64,000 bases of DNA from Shewanella avicenniae (lineage in GTDB: Bacteria > Pseudomonadota > Gammaproteobacteria > Enterobacterales > Shewanellaceae), in the NCBI RefSeq assembly GCF_017354945.1, contig NZ_CP071503.1, positions 2,542,001 to 2,606,000 of the forward strand, written 5' to 3'. The notes beneath the pieces were generated by a model. It saw nothing but the letters and a program-made list of their open reading frames with translations, was not told the origin of the DNA and made no database searches. The translations under genes and the position numbers were made by a program. Shown here piece by piece: positions 51,362 through 61,885 of the stretch (position 1 is the first letter of the stretch; every line of letters begins with the position of its first letter).

Positions 51362-52426
51362 TTACAGCGCGCCTGCATCATAAAATTCGCCAGCTGCTTT
51401 GGCTTGTTTTGCCTGTTGGTGTTTCGCGGCTTGAGCGATTTCAGCACCTTCCTGTTCAAGCACTGCCGCTCGGCCTTGCTCTGGTGTTAACCCAAGGCGT
51501 TTAAACAATGACATATCATCGTTTTCTTCTGGGTTTGGCGTAGTTAGCAACTTACAACCGTAGAAAATCGAGTTCGCGCCCGCAAAGAAACACATCGCCT
51601 GCATCTCATCGCTCATCTCTTCACGACCTGCCGAAAGACGTACACGAGAGAGCGGCATAATGATCCGCGCAACGGCGATAGTACGGACAAACTCCAGCGG
51701 ATCGAGTGCTTCTTGGTCCGCCAACGGGGTGCCCGTTACTTTGACCAACATATTGATCGGCACTGAATCAGGATGTTTCGGCATATTTGCCAGCTGTTGC
51801 AGTAAACCTGCGCGATCAGATGCTTGTTCACCCATGCCGACAATGCCACCAGAACAGACTTTCATGCCCGCGGCACGCACATTTTCTAGCGTGTTTAACC
51901 GGTCTTCATAGGTACGAGTGGTGATGATATCGCCATAAAATTCAGGCGAGGTATCAAGGTTATGGTTGTAGTAATCAAGCCCTGCTGCAGCCAATTCGTT
52001 GGCTTGTTGTTGATCCAACATGCCAAGGGTCATGCAGGTTTCCATGCCGAGCGATTTAACTTCCTTCACCATTTCGGTGAGGTAAGGCATATCGCGTGCT
52101 TTAGGGTTACGCCATGCGGCACCCATACAAAAACGCGTGGCACCTGCGGCTTTGGCACTGCGAGCTTCGGTCAACACCTTTTCCATTTCGAGTAAGCGCT
52201 CTTGCTCTAAGCCCGTATCGTAGCGCGCACTTTGAGGACAATATTTACAGTCTTCTGGGCAGGCACCGGTTTTAATGGAGAGTAAGCGACTGACTTGTAC
52301 TTCATTGGGATTGAATTGTTGGCGATGAATCGTATGCGCCTGAAACAATAGGTCGTTCATCGGTAGCGCAAACAGCGCTTCAATCTCTTGTTTTTGCCAA
52401 TCGTGACGCACCACTGCATCTACCAT
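51362..52426 (-). CDS. bioB: Biotin synthase
   Basis: A 354-residue radical-SAM enzyme that inserts sulfur into dethiobiotin. The cluster motif is [11 protein letters not shown], and [12 protein letters not shown] is the BioB signature. The ATG at 52426 has AGGA 9 nt upstream; a reading from 52459 adds 11 unlikely residues. First gene of the operon, divergent from bioA over the BirA operator. Confidence 0.95.
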   Translation of the reverse strand: MVDAVVRHDWQKQEIEALFALPMNDLLFQAHTIHRQQFNPNEVQVSRLLSIKTGACPEDCKYCPQSARYDTGLEQERLLEMEKVLTEARSAKAAGATRFCMGAAWRNPKARDMPYLTEMVKEVKSLGMETCMTLGMLDQQQANELAAAGLDYYNHNLDTSPEFYGDIITTRTYEDRLNTLENVRAAGMKVCSGGIVGMGEQASDRAGLLQQLANMPKHPDSVPINMLVKVTGTPLADQEALDPLEFVRTIAVARIIMPLSRVRLSAGREEMSDEMQAMCFFAGANSIFYGCKLLTTPNPEENDDMSLFKRLGLTPEQGRAAVLEQEGAEIAQAAKHQQAKQAKAAGEFYDAGAL

Positions 52427-52510
52427 ATCTGCGTTCCTGTTATTTCGTGCTCTGCACAATGCGGCTTGAAGCCAATTTTCATTTTGGCTAGCATACCTGT
52501 GCCCGGTTAG

Positions 52511-52543
52511 CTGTCAACACGGCCGACCAATTCAAGTTTACTG
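52511..52543. promoter_or_regulatory. BirA operator between bioB and bioA
   Basis: CTGTCAACA-N15-AGTTTACTG resembles the BirA box TTGTAAACC-N15-GGTTTACAA with exactly the 15-bp spacer. It lies 12 bp before bioA and 85 bp before bioB, fitting repression of both divergent units by biotinyl-AMP-BirA. Confidence 0.75.
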
Positions 52544-52554
52544 TTGATTACATT

Positions 52555-53868
52555 ATGAGCAATATTGACTACTCGTTTGACCAGCAACACCTTTGGCACC
52601 CCTACAGTTCGATGCAAAACCCCGCCACCGTTTTTGGGGTTAGCTCGGCAAACGCTGTCACCCTCACCCTTGATAATGGTCAACAATTGATCGACGGTAC
52701 TAGCTCATGGTGGGCTTGTATTCATGGGTATGGACATCCACAAATTTTAGCGGCGATGCAGCAACAGCTGCAGCAGCTAAGCCATGTGATGTTCGGAGGC
52801 ATCACTCATGCCCCTGCTATCGAACTGTGTAAGCAGCTATTGGACTTAGCGCCCAATAATCTTAGCAAAGTGTTTTTAGCCGATTCAGGTTCAATCGCAG
52901 TGGAAGTGGCGATGAAAATGGCGTTGCAGTATTGGCAAGGTCGCCATGCCGCGGATAAAAGTAAAATCCTCACGGTGAGACGTGGCTACCATGGGGATAC
53001 ATTTGCGGCGATGAGTGTTTGCGACCCAGCAGAAGGCATGCACAGCATGTTTGGCGCAAATGTGGCGCAGCAGTTATTCGCGCCCGCGCCAAAAACTCCG
53101 TTCGGCGCGCCATTGTTAACCGAAGATACCTATGAGCTCGAAGCAATATTGGCATCACAGCATGCGCATATCGCCGCACTGATTATCGAGCCGATAATGC
53201 AAGGTGCTGGTGCAATGTGGTTCTACAGCGCTGAGTACCTTAGTCGCGTGCGTGATCTATGTGACCAATATGGGGTGTTGCTGATTTTGGATGAGATTGC
53301 GACCGGTTTTGGCCGTACCGGCAAAATGTTTGCCTGTGAACATGCCGATATTCAGCCCGATATTATGTGTGTGGGCAAAGCACTGACCGGCGGCTATATC
53401 AGCCTCGCAGCTACACTGTGTACTGATGAAGTCGCCAGCGGGATCAGCGATTCACGGGCTGGCGTATTTATGCATGGCCCAACGTTTATGGCCAATCCAC
53501 TCGCCTGCGCAGCGGCACGCGCCAGTTTAGCATTAGTCGCCAGTGGCAAATGGCAAACTCAAGTGGCAAGAATCGAGGCGCAAATGCAAGTTGAGCTCGC
53601 CCCTGCCGCTGAATTTTCACAGGTGAAAGCGGTGCGGGTGCTAGGTGCTGTAGGCGTTATCGAAATGCACCACACGGTTGATACCGGTAAGTTGCAGCAG
53701 GAATTTGTTAACCGTGGCGTTTGGGTGCGACCATTTAGCCGCTTTATCTACATCATGCCGCCATATGTCATCAGCGCAGAAGAACTCTCGCAACTCACTA
53801 ACGCCATGCTTGAGGTTGCTGCATTACCGCAACACACACTGGCAGAACACGCTGTGAGTCACGGCTAG
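52555..53868 (+). CDS. bioA: Adenosylmethionine-8-amino-7-oxononanoate aminotransferase
   Basis: A 437-residue PLP aminotransferase forming 7,8-diaminopelargonate. LWHPYSSM, SSWWACIHGYGHP, LILDEIATGFGRTG and the PLP lysine in MCVGKALTGGYISL match BioA. It is transcribed divergently from bioB and ends before the cobB terminator. Confidence 0.95.
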   Translation: MSNIDYSFDQQHLWHPYSSMQNPATVFGVSSANAVTLTLDNGQQLIDGTSSWWACIHGYGHPQILAAMQQQLQQLSHVMFGGITHAPAIELCKQLLDLAPNNLSKVFLADSGSIAVEVAMKMALQYWQGRHAADKSKILTVRRGYHGDTFAAMSVCDPAEGMHSMFGANVAQQLFAPAPKTPFGAPLLTEDTYELEAILASQHAHIAALIIEPIMQGAGAMWFYSAEYLSRVRDLCDQYGVLLILDEIATGFGRTGKMFACEHADIQPDIMCVGKALTGGYISLAATLCTDEVASGISDSRAGVFMHGPTFMANPLACAAARASLALVASGKWQTQVARIEAQMQVELAPAAEFSQVKAVRVLGAVGVIEMHHTVDTGKLQQEFVNRGVWVRPFSRFIYIMPPYVISAEELSQLTNAMLEVAALPQHTLAEHAVSHG

Positions 53869-53919
53869 TAGCCTGCAATAGATGTCCAGCACCAAATCGG
53901 TTGTTTTGAGATAGCAAGC

Positions 53920-53950
53920 AAAAAGCGCTTAACGAGCAAACGTTAAGCGC
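53920..53950 (-). terminator. Rho-independent terminator after cobB
   Basis: GCGCTTAACG/CGTTAAGCGC with a 6-nt loop is followed by TTTTTGC on the minus strand; 24 bp past the cobB stop. It may also end bioA transcripts. Confidence 0.8.
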
Positions 53951-53973
53951 CTGTTTAACAGCAATCAGTTGAA

Positions 53974-54699
53974 TTATGGGCTATTCGCAAATAAGCTGCC
54001 TGCCAAAATCTTATCGACCAGCCCCGGCAGGATCTCGCTGGCCTTACCTTCGTAATGGAGATGGAACAAGCTGTGGCGCTCCTTAGCCGCGAGGTTCACT
54101 TCAACCGACATCGCACCATGATGATTGGCAATTTCAACAAAACCTGCTGCCGGATAAACCGTGCCTGAAGTGCCAATCGCAATAAACAGATCACACTCCT
54201 CTAGCGCGTCATGAATACGATCCATGCCAATGGGGATTTCGCCAAACCAAACGATATGTGGCCGCAAACGTTGCGCCGGAATACAACAAGTACAACAGTT
54301 ATCATTGCCAAACGGTTCATGCAGCCGAAAAATTTGCCCAGAACGTGGACAGCGCCCTTTGGACAATTCTCCGTGCATATGCAGTAACTTGCGACTCCCG
54401 CCACGCTCATGCAAATCATCAACGTTTTGCGTTACCAGTAAAAAATCGCCGGTAAACTCTTGCTCAAGCCGCGCCAGCGCTTCATGGGCCGCGTTGGGTT
54501 TCACACTGGGATCTTGCAATTGATGCCAACGCTCGTTATAAAACCGCTCAACTAATTCTGGATCGCGTGCATACCCCTCTGGCGTGGCCACATCTTCAAT
54601 ATGGTGATTTTCCCATAACCCATTTTGATCTCTGAATGTACGTAGCCCAGATTCTGCCGAGATCCCTGCCCCGGTCAGCACAACTATTCGATGGTACAT
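53974..54699 (-). CDS. cobB: NAD-dependent protein deacylase (sirtuin)
   Basis: A 241-residue class III sirtuin. GAGISAESGLRTFRD (residues 10-24), TQNVDDLH, the catalytic His in HMHGEL, and zinc ligands in RCPRSGQ and NCCTCC are visible. Tyr and Arg in TPEGYARDPELVERFYNERW suggest it can remove succinyl as well as acetyl groups, as in E. coli CobB. This is a housekeeping sirtuin and differs clearly from the SIR2-NTPase defence protein at 28393. Confidence 0.93.
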   Translation of the reverse strand: MYHRIVVLTGAGISAESGLRTFRDQNGLWENHHIEDVATPEGYARDPELVERFYNERWHQLQDPSVKPNAAHEALARLEQEFTGDFLLVTQNVDDLHERGGSRKLLHMHGELSKGRCPRSGQIFRLHEPFGNDNCCTCCIPAQRLRPHIVWFGEIPIGMDRIHDALEECDLFIAIGTSGTVYPAAGFVEIANHHGAMSVEVNLAAKERHSLFHLHYEGKASEILPGLVDKILAGSLFANSP

Positions 54700-54867
54700 G
54701 CCTGACCCCTTATGCGTTTTATCACATACTGCACAGCACCAACCGAGCGAGCAATAGTTCCTTGGTATAACCTTACAAAAATCAGTGCCAATCTGTTTGT
54801 TTTTATTGGGATATAGCTCAATAAACCACTTTTATGCTTAAGATAGCCTCAAAAAGACTAGCGAAGG

Positions 54868-54896
54868 TTTAAGTTTGTAAAAACTGCTCATATAAT
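54868..54896 (+). promoter_or_regulatory. Possible fur promoter
   Basis: A perfect -10 TATAAT (54891-54896) with a weak -35 TTTAAG (54868-54873) at 17-bp spacing lies 65 bp before fur. I see no clear Fur box in 54700-54960. Confidence 0.4.
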
Positions 54897-54960
54897 GAGT
54901 CCAACACCCACTGATGAACCCTAAGCTGTGACAAGGGGTTCTGCAATCAAGAGATTCACC

Positions 54961-55395
54961 ATGACAGATGGAAATCAAGCACTAAAGAAAGCGGGTTTGA
55001 AAGTCACCCTGCCAAGAATAAAAATTCTGGAGCTGATGCAAGGCCCAGAAAATCAACATATCAGCGCAGAAGACTTATACAAAAAGTTGCTCGATTTGGG
55101 CGAAGAGATTGGTCTAGCTACGGTTTATCGTGTACTGAACCAATTTGACGATGCAGGGATAGTGTCACGCCACCACTTTGAAAGTGGTAAAGCGGTGTTT
55201 GAACTGTCAACTCAAGACCATCACGATCACCTCGTGTGTCTGACTTGTGGCAAAGTGATTGAATTCTCTGATGAAGTGATTGAACGTCGTCAGCACGAAA
55301 TAGCCACAAAACATAATATCAAGCTCACCAACCACAGCTTATATCTGTACGGTACGAGCGTAGATGGTAAATGTGATCATGGTGATGAAGAGTAA
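54961..55395 (+). CDS. fur: Ferric uptake regulator
   Basis: A 144-residue Fe2+-dependent repressor. The winged helix (LKVTLPRIKILELM, GLATVYRVLNQFDDAGIV) is followed by the metal-binding HHDHLVCLTCGKV. Start ATG at 54961 gives the standard N-terminus MTDGNQALKKAGLK; a reading from GTG 54928 is unlikely. Terminator follows directly. Confidence 0.96.
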   Translation: MTDGNQALKKAGLKVTLPRIKILELMQGPENQHISAEDLYKKLLDLGEEIGLATVYRVLNQFDDAGIVSRHHFESGKAVFELSTQDHHDHLVCLTCGKVIEFSDEVIERRQHEIATKHNIKLTNHSLYLYGTSVDGKCDHGDEE

Positions 55396-55419
55396 TCTTC
55401 TGTAACACCTGAGTGAAGA

Positions 55420-55443
55420 AACCGACCTGATAGTCGGTTTTTT
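55420..55443 (+). terminator. Rho-independent terminator after fur
   Basis: AACCGAC-CTGATA-GTCGGTT followed by a TTTTC run. Confidence 0.85.
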
Positions 55444-55470
55444 CTGCCTTTCAGCCAACACGTTAGTACA

Positions 55471-55495
55471 AAAAAGGCGCCATTCGGCGCCTTTT
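55471..55495 (-). terminator. Rho-independent terminator after sucD
   Basis: AAAAGGCGCC-ATTC-GGCGCCTTTT; minus-strand T-run follows the stem, 22 bp past the sucD stop. It closes the sdh-suc cluster. Confidence 0.85.
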
Positions 55496-55517
55496 AGCAC
55501 AAGCTGTTAACTCGAGA

Positions 55518-56390
55518 TTACCAACCAGTTTTTTCGCGCAGCGCTTTACCGATATCGGCCAGTGAACGAACAGTCGTTACACCAGCAGCTTCAAGGGCTG
55601 CAAACTTGTCAGCTGCAGTACCTTTACCACCGGCGATGATCGCACCAGCGTGACCCATGCGTTTACCCGCTGGAGCAGTCACACCTGCAATATAAGATAC
55701 AACAGGTTTAGTCACGTTCGCTTTGATGTAAGCGGCTGCTTCTTCTTCAGCAGTACCACCGATTTCACCGATCATCACGATGGCTTCAGTCAGTGGGTCG
55801 TTTTGGAACATTTCCAATACGTCGATGAAGTTAGTACCTGGGATTGGGTCACCGCCGATACCAACACAAGTTGATTGGCCGAAACCTTCATCGGTAGTTT
55901 GCTTAACCGCTTCGTAAGTCAAAGTACCTGAACGAGATACGATACCTACTTTACCTGGCTTGTGAATGTGACCTGGCATGATACCGATCTTACATTCGCC
56001 TGGGGTGATCACACCTGGACAGTTAGGACCGATCATACGTACGCCAGTCTGCTCCAACTTCACTTTCACCTGCAGCATATCCAATGTAGGAATACCTTCA
56101 GTGATACAAACGATCAGTTGAATACCACTGTCGATTGCTTCCAGAATCGCATCTTTACAGAATGGTGCTGGAACATAGATAACAGAAGCAGTTGCACCAG
56201 TCGCAGCGACTGCGTCTTTTACAGTATTAAATACTGGCAGACCTAAATGGGTAGTACCGCCTTTACCTGGAGATACACCGCCGACCAACTGAGTACCGTA
56301 AGCCAGTGCTTGCTCAGAGTGGAATGTACCTTGACCACCAGTGAAACCCTGACAGATCACCTTGGTATCTTTATTGATTAATACAGACAT
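55518..56390 (-). CDS. sucD: Succinyl-CoA ligase, alpha subunit
   Basis: A 290-residue TCA-cycle enzyme subunit. CoA-binding [14 protein letters not shown] and the phosphohistidine region [14 protein letters not shown] (His near 248) are visible. It makes succinate plus ATP/GTP from succinyl-CoA with SucC. Its ATG overlaps the sucC TAA stop by one base (TAATG). Confidence 0.97.
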   Translation of the reverse strand: MSVLINKDTKVICQGFTGGQGTFHSEQALAYGTQLVGGVSPGKGGTTHLGLPVFNTVKDAVAATGATASVIYVPAPFCKDAILEAIDSGIQLIVCITEGIPTLDMLQVKVKLEQTGVRMIGPNCPGVITPGECKIGIMPGHIHKPGKVGIVSRSGTLTYEAVKQTTDEGFGQSTCVGIGGDPIPGTNFIDVLEMFQNDPLTEAIVMIGEIGGTAEEEAAAYIKANVTKPVVSYIAGVTAPAGKRMGHAGAIIAGGKGTAADKFAALEAAGVTTVRSLADIGKALREKTGW

Positions 56391-57556
56391 TATTTGCCCT
56401 CCGCAGCTTTAACCACTTGCTGAGCTGCATCAGTCAGGCTGCTCGCCGCGATGATATCCAGACCGGATTCAGCCAATACTTTCGCACCAAGTTCAGCATT
56501 AGTACCTTCAAGACGAACAACTACTGGTACTTTTACGCCGACTTCTTTAACCGCGCCGATGATACCTTCAGCGATCATGTCACAACGCACGATACCACCG
56601 AAGATGTTAACCAATACGGCTTTCACATTGCTGTCAGACAGAATGATCTTGAATGCTTCTGATACACGTTCTTTAGTCGCGCCACCACCAACGTCCAAGA
56701 AGTTTGCAGGCTTGCCACCGTGCAGGTTAACGATGTCCATCGTGCCCATCGCCAAACCAGCACCGTTCACCATACAACCTACGTTACCGTCCAATGCTAC
56801 GTAGTTCAGTTCGAACTTAGCAGCGTGAGCTTCACGTGGGTCGTCTTGTGAAGGGTCATGCATGTCTTTGATTTTTGGCTGACGGAACAGAGCGTTACCA
56901 TCAACACCAATTTTGCCATCCAAGCAGTGCAAGTTGCCTTCGGTAGTAATTACCAGTGGGTTGATTTCCAACAGAGCAAAATCGTGTTCCAAGAACATGG
57001 TCGCTAAACCCATGAAGATCTTGGTGAACTGTTTGATTTGAGTTGGATTCAGACCCAGTTGGAAACCGAGATCACGGCCTTGGAAAGGTTGTGGGCCAGT
57101 GATTGGATCGATAATGGCTTTATGGATCAGCTCTGGCGTTTCTTCAGCAACTTTTTCAATCTCAACGCCACCTTCTGTTGATGCCATGAACACGACACGA
57201 CGTGAAGCACGGTCAACAACGGCACCCAGATACAATTCATTTGCGATATCAGTGCAGCTTTCTACCAAAATCTTGGCAACTGGCTGACCTTTCTCGTCTG
57301 TCTGGTAAGTCACCAGATTTTTGCCCAACCACTTCTCAGCGAATGCGCGGATCTCTTCTTTATCGCTGGTAACTTTAACGCCACCCGCTTTACCACGGCC
57401 ACCCGCATGTACCTGACACTTAACAACCCAAGTGTCGCCACCAATACGGCCAGCAGCTTCAACTGCTTCCTGAGGGGTGTCGCAAGCATAGCCTTCCGAC
57501 ACTGGCAAACCGTATTCTGCAAATAAGGCTTTTGCCTGATACTCATGCAAATTCAT
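56390..57556 (-). CDS. sucC: Succinyl-CoA ligase, beta subunit
   Basis: A 388-residue ATP-grasp subunit. The start [19 protein letters not shown], the segment [14 protein letters not shown] and the C-terminal [13 protein letters not shown] are family hallmarks. It lies 79 bp after sucB and is coupled to sucD. Confidence 0.97.
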   Translation of the reverse strand: MNLHEYQAKALFAEYGLPVSEGYACDTPQEAVEAAGRIGGDTWVVKCQVHAGGRGKAGGVKVTSDKEEIRAFAEKWLGKNLVTYQTDEKGQPVAKILVESCTDIANELYLGAVVDRASRRVVFMASTEGGVEIEKVAEETPELIHKAIIDPITGPQPFQGRDLGFQLGLNPTQIKQFTKIFMGLATMFLEHDFALLEINPLVITTEGNLHCLDGKIGVDGNALFRQPKIKDMHDPSQDDPREAHAAKFELNYVALDGNVGCMVNGAGLAMGTMDIVNLHGGKPANFLDVGGGATKERVSEAFKIILSDSNVKAVLVNIFGGIVRCDMIAEGIIGAVKEVGVKVPVVVRLEGTNAELGAKVLAESGLDIIAASSLTDAAQQVVKAAEGK

Positions 57557-57635
57557 GATTGATTATCCGTAAACAACGTTTTTGGACAAACTGGCCCTCT
57601 ACTGAAGGCCAGTCACGAGGTACTGCTTTGCTGTC

Positions 57636-58835
57636 TTAAAGGTCGAGCAGCAAGCGTGTTGGGTCTTCTAACAAGTCACGGATGGTGACCAAGAAGCCCA
57701 CAGATTCACGACCATCAATAATGCGGTGGTCGTATGAAAGTGCCAGATACATCATTGGCTGAATTTCTACCTGACCATTCACTGCCATTGGACGATCTTT
57801 AATGGCGTGCATACCGAGAATGGCACTTTGTGGCAGATTTAGAATTGGTGTCGACATCAATGAACCGAACACACCACCGTTGGTCACGGTGAAGTTACCA
57901 CCGGTCATGTCTTCAACAGTCAGCTTGCCATCACGGCCTTTAATGGCCAGATCGCGAATCGCTTTTTCCATCTCAGCCAAGGTCATGGTGTCAGTGTCAC
58001 GCAGTACTGGGGTTACCAGACCACGTGGCGTTGATACCGCAATGCTCACGTCAAAGTAGTTGTGATACACGATGTCGTTACCGTCGATAGAAGCGTTCAC
58101 TTCTGGGTAACGTTTAAGCGCTTCGGTCACCGCTTTCACGTAGAAAGACATAAAGCCCAAGCGGATACCGTGTTTCTTTTCAAACTCATCTTGATACTTC
58201 TTACGAATGTCCATGATAGGTTTCATGTTCACTTCGTTGAAAGTAGTCAACATTGCAGTTGAGTTTTTAGCTTCCAGCAGACGGGTAGCAATGGTTTTAC
58301 GCAGACGTGTCATAGGAACACGTTTTTCACTGCGATCACCGCTCAATGCAACCGGCGCTGGCGCTGCAACAGCGGCAGCTGGTTTAGCTGCAGATTTCAC
58401 AAAGGCTTCAACGTCTTCTTTGGTGATGCGGCCACCAACACCAGTGCCTTTGATCTTACTTGGGTCAACATTGTGTTCAGCCACTAAACGACGTACTGAT
58501 GGGCTCAGCGCATCGTTGCTTTCGCCAGCAGCTTCAGCATCAGCTTTGGGTGCTGCCGCTTCAGCTTGCTCTTTTGATACTTCTTGACCAACGACTGCAC
58601 CTGGGGTGATGGTGGCAATCAACTGTTCGCCCAACACTGTGTCGCCTTCTTGCGCTAAGAAGTCGCCCATAACGCCATCTTCTGGCGCTACAACTTCAAG
58701 AACAACCTTGTCAGTTTCAATATCCACCAGGTTCTGATCGCGTGAAACAGCCTCTCCCGGCTTAACGTGCCAAGTGGCGATGGTTGCATCCGCTACTGAT
58801 TCTGGCAGTACAGGTACCTTAATTTCGATACTCAT
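57636..58835 (-). CDS. sucB: 2-oxoglutarate dehydrogenase E2 (dihydrolipoamide succinyltransferase)
   Basis: A 399-residue E2 core. Residues 1-80 are the lipoyl domain with the lipoylated Lys in [10 protein letters not shown], then an Ala-rich linker, the E3-binding domain ([22 protein letters not shown]), and the catalytic domain with [11 protein letters not shown] near the C-terminus. 27 bp after sucA. Confidence 0.97.
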   Translation of the reverse strand: MSIEIKVPVLPESVADATIATWHVKPGEAVSRDQNLVDIETDKVVLEVVAPEDGVMGDFLAQEGDTVLGEQLIATITPGAVVGQEVSKEQAEAAAPKADAEAAGESNDALSPSVRRLVAEHNVDPSKIKGTGVGGRITKEDVEAFVKSAAKPAAAVAAPAPVALSGDRSEKRVPMTRLRKTIATRLLEAKNSTAMLTTFNEVNMKPIMDIRKKYQDEFEKKHGIRLGFMSFYVKAVTEALKRYPEVNASIDGNDIVYHNYFDVSIAVSTPRGLVTPVLRDTDTMTLAEMEKAIRDLAIKGRDGKLTVEDMTGGNFTVTNGGVFGSLMSTPILNLPQSAILGMHAIKDRPMAVNGQVEIQPMMYLALSYDHRIIDGRESVGFLVTIRDLLEDPTRLLLDL

Positions 58836-58862
58836 GGAAAGCTTTCCTTTTATATAAATTTA

Positions 58863-61688
58863 TTACTTCAGATTTAATGCGCTTACGATCAGAGATTCCT
58901 GCTGGCGCGTATGCAATTCCGGATAACCACAAGCTGGTGCTGCAGACGCTTCCCTGCCGGCATAGCTCAATTGGGCTCCTTTTGGAATCGAAGTCCAGAA
59001 ATGGTGCTGACTGCAATACCATGCACCTTGGTTCTGAGGCTCTTCCTGGCACCAAACGAAATCTTTCACATGTTGATAATCGGCTAACACTGCTTCTAAC
59101 TCTTCATGCGGGAACGGATAAAGCTGTTCCACGCGAACAATCGCAACATTATCGATATTTTCTTTACGACGACGATCAAGCAAGTCGTAGTAAACTTTAC
59201 CGCTACAGAAAACCACACGATCGACTTTTGCAGGTTCAAGTGGGTCTACTTCACCAATCACGTTGCGGAAACAACCTTCTGCCAACTCTTCCAGTGAAGA
59301 TACGGCCATTGGGTGACGCAACAGCGACTTAGGCGACATCACCACCAGAGGACGACGCATAGGACGCACTACCTGACGACGCAGCATGTGGTAAACCTGT
59401 GCAGGCGTAGATGGAATACATACCTGCATATTGTGGTTTGCACACAATTGAAGGAAACGTTCCAGACGTGCAGATGAGTGTTCAGGACCTTGACCTTCAT
59501 AACCATGTGGCAACAACAGCGTCAAACCACACAAACGGCCCCACTTCTGCTCACCAGAAGACAAGAATTGGTCAATGACCACCTGTGCACAGTTGGCAAA
59601 GTCACCAAATTGCGCTTCCCAAATCGTCAAACCAGCAGGTTCCGCGGTGGCATAACCATATTCAAAGGCCAGTACTGAGGCTTCTGACAACACAGAGTCG
59701 TTGACATCAAACGGCCCTTCTTTGTCAGCCACGTGGCGTAATGGCAGATAAGTCGTGCCATCATTTTGATTATGTAACACGGCATGACGATGGAAGAAGG
59801 TACCGCGACCGGAGTCTTGCCCGGTGATACGGACACGCTTTTTATCTTCCAAAATTGTGGCGTAAGCTAAAGTTTCAGCAAAGCCCCAATCCAGCAGCTT
59901 TTCACCTTTTGCCATGGCACCACGATCGGTATAAATCTTTTCAACACGGCTATGCAGTTTATGGGTTTCAGGCACATAGCTAATTTTTGCTGCCAACTCT
60001 TTAATATGATCTAAACCGATAGAACCGTTATACGCTTCATCCCATTCGCGATTCAGATAAGGTGACCAGTCAACGGTGTGCAACGTCATTGGACGCCACT
60101 CTTTGACCACGCAATCCCCTTTATCCAAGGCATCGCGATAATCGTTGACTAAGCCAGTAACATCGTCAGCGCCCAAGGATTTTTCTTCAACCAGACGATC
60201 GGCGTAAATCTTACGCGTTGTTGGATGCTTTTTAATCTTGGTGTACATCATTGGCTGAGTTGCACTTGGCTCATCAGCTTCGTTATGACCATGACGGCGA
60301 TAACATACCAGTTCAATCACCACATCACGTTTGAAGGTGTTACGGTAATCAACCGCCACTTGAGAGATGAAAGCAACGGCTTCAGGGTCATCACCATTGA
60401 CGTGGAAGATTGGCGCCTGAACCATCTTAGCAATGTCAGTACAGTATTCTGTTGAACGGGTATCATGATGGTTAGAGGTAGTAAAACCCACTTGGTTGTT
60501 CACTACGATACGGATTGAACCGCCCACTTTAAATGCCCGAGTCTGCGACATGTTAAAGGTTTCTTGCACAATACCTTGACCAGCAATGGCCGAGTCACCA
60601 TGAATGGTGATTGGCATCACTTGCAAGCCATCGTCACTACCACGGCGGTCTAGACGTGCGCGCACAGAGCCCATCACCACTGGGTTAACAATTTCGAGGT
60701 GCGATGGGTTAAACGCCAACGCCAAATGCACATTACCACCGGGGGTTTCAAAATCAGAAGAGAAACCTTGGTGGTATTTAACGTCACCAGAGCCTAAACC
60801 GTCCTCATGATGCTTACCGGCGAATTCGTCAAACAGCTCTGCTGGACGTTTACCAAGAATATTCACCAGCACGTTTAGACGACCACGGTGCGCCATACCG
60901 ATAACAATCTCTTTAGTACCAGCTTCACCAGCGCGATAGATGATTTCACGCAGCATTGGCACTAATGAATCACCGCCTTCAAGCGAGAAACGTTTTGCGC
61001 CAGGGAATTTTGCACCAAGATATTTTTCCATCCCTTCGGCAGCGTTCAAACCTTCCAACAAACGTGCTTTCACAGCTGTTGAATAGGCTGCCTTACCTAA
61101 AGAAGATTCGATCTGATGCTGGATCCAACGCTTCTCTTCGGTGTCGGTAATGTGCATGTATTCGGCGCCGATAGATTCGGTGTAAGTCGCTTTAAGCGCC
61201 TTAACCAAGTCACGGAGCTTCATGGTGCCATTACCGTAGGCGAAAGAACCTGTATTGAACTCGCGATCCATATCTTCGGCACCTAGGCCGTGGAATGCTG
61301 GGTCGAGTTCGGCAACAGCGTCACGCTTCCACAAGGCCAATGGGTCTAAATTGGCATTTTGGTGACCGCGGAAGCGGTAAGCGTTGATTAACTGCAGCAC
61401 TTTAACCTGTTTCGCATCGAGATCAGGGTCTGTGACGCGGCTGGTAGTCTTAGTTCGACTGTCGCTCGCTAACGCTCTGAAATAATCACGAATTTTGGAA
61501 TGGGCAGGTTCTGGTACGCTGGTATCGGTACCATTTACTGGTGGGAGATTATCAAAGACGGCACGCCAGTCGTCAGAGACTGCACTGGGGTCTTCTTGAT
61601 AGGCTTCATACATCTCTTCTACATAGGCCGAGTTTGCCCCACTCAAGTGAGACGATTCGAGCCAAGCTTTCATGATGCCTTGGTGCAT
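58863..61688 (-). CDS. sucA: 2-oxoglutarate dehydrogenase E1 component
   Basis: A 941-residue thiamine-diphosphate enzyme decarboxylating 2-oxoglutarate. GMAHRGRLNVLVN and HGDSAIAGQGIVQET are ThDP-site motifs; LLPHGYEGQGPEHSSAR is the C-terminal family motif. The ATG at 61688 has AAGGA 6 nt upstream; a TTG five codons earlier lies inside this site. The 197-bp gap before it (61689-61885) probably holds a local promoter. Confidence 0.96.
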   Translation of the reverse strand: MHQGIMKAWLESSHLSGANSAYVEEMYEAYQEDPSAVSDDWRAVFDNLPPVNGTDTSVPEPAHSKIRDYFRALASDSRTKTTSRVTDPDLDAKQVKVLQLINAYRFRGHQNANLDPLALWKRDAVAELDPAFHGLGAEDMDREFNTGSFAYGNGTMKLRDLVKALKATYTESIGAEYMHITDTEEKRWIQHQIESSLGKAAYSTAVKARLLEGLNAAEGMEKYLGAKFPGAKRFSLEGGDSLVPMLREIIYRAGEAGTKEIVIGMAHRGRLNVLVNILGKRPAELFDEFAGKHHEDGLGSGDVKYHQGFSSDFETPGGNVHLALAFNPSHLEIVNPVVMGSVRARLDRRGSDDGLQVMPITIHGDSAIAGQGIVQETFNMSQTRAFKVGGSIRIVVNNQVGFTTSNHHDTRSTEYCTDIAKMVQAPIFHVNGDDPEAVAFISQVAVDYRNTFKRDVVIELVCYRRHGHNEADEPSATQPMMYTKIKKHPTTRKIYADRLVEEKSLGADDVTGLVNDYRDALDKGDCVVKEWRPMTLHTVDWSPYLNREWDEAYNGSIGLDHIKELAAKISYVPETHKLHSRVEKIYTDRGAMAKGEKLLDWGFAETLAYATILEDKKRVRITGQDSGRGTFFHRHAVLHNQNDGTTYLPLRHVADKEGPFDVNDSVLSEASVLAFEYGYATAEPAGLTIWEAQFGDFANCAQVVIDQFLSSGEQKWGRLCGLTLLLPHGYEGQGPEHSSARLERFLQLCANHNMQVCIPSTPAQVYHMLRRQVVRPMRRPLVVMSPKSLLRHPMAVSSLEELAEGCFRNVIGEVDPLEPAKVDRVVFCSGKVYYDLLDRRRKENIDNVAIVRVEQLYPFPHEELEAVLADYQHVKDFVWCQEEPQNQGAWYCSQHHFWTSIPKGAQLSYAGREASAAPACGYPELHTRQQESLIVSALNLK

Positions 61689-61885
61689 TTTTATTCCTTT
61701 CAATCTTGGTATATGTGCATCGCTTTAATTCAGCTACTTCACTGAAACTGACTACATGAATTTCGTTCCATTTCTTGCAATCAACTTGTCGTCCTTTACA
61801 CACGAAAGAGAGCCACTCCCTGCACATGAGAAAGTGACTCCCGCACGAGCTATATCATTATGAATGCTTGCCCGTCTTGCTGCAT

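Noticed and set aside
53974..54699. cobB as a defence-type SIR2 gene
   Set aside because: It has the full housekeeping CobB sequence with zinc ligands and Tyr-Arg pocket residues, and normal base composition.
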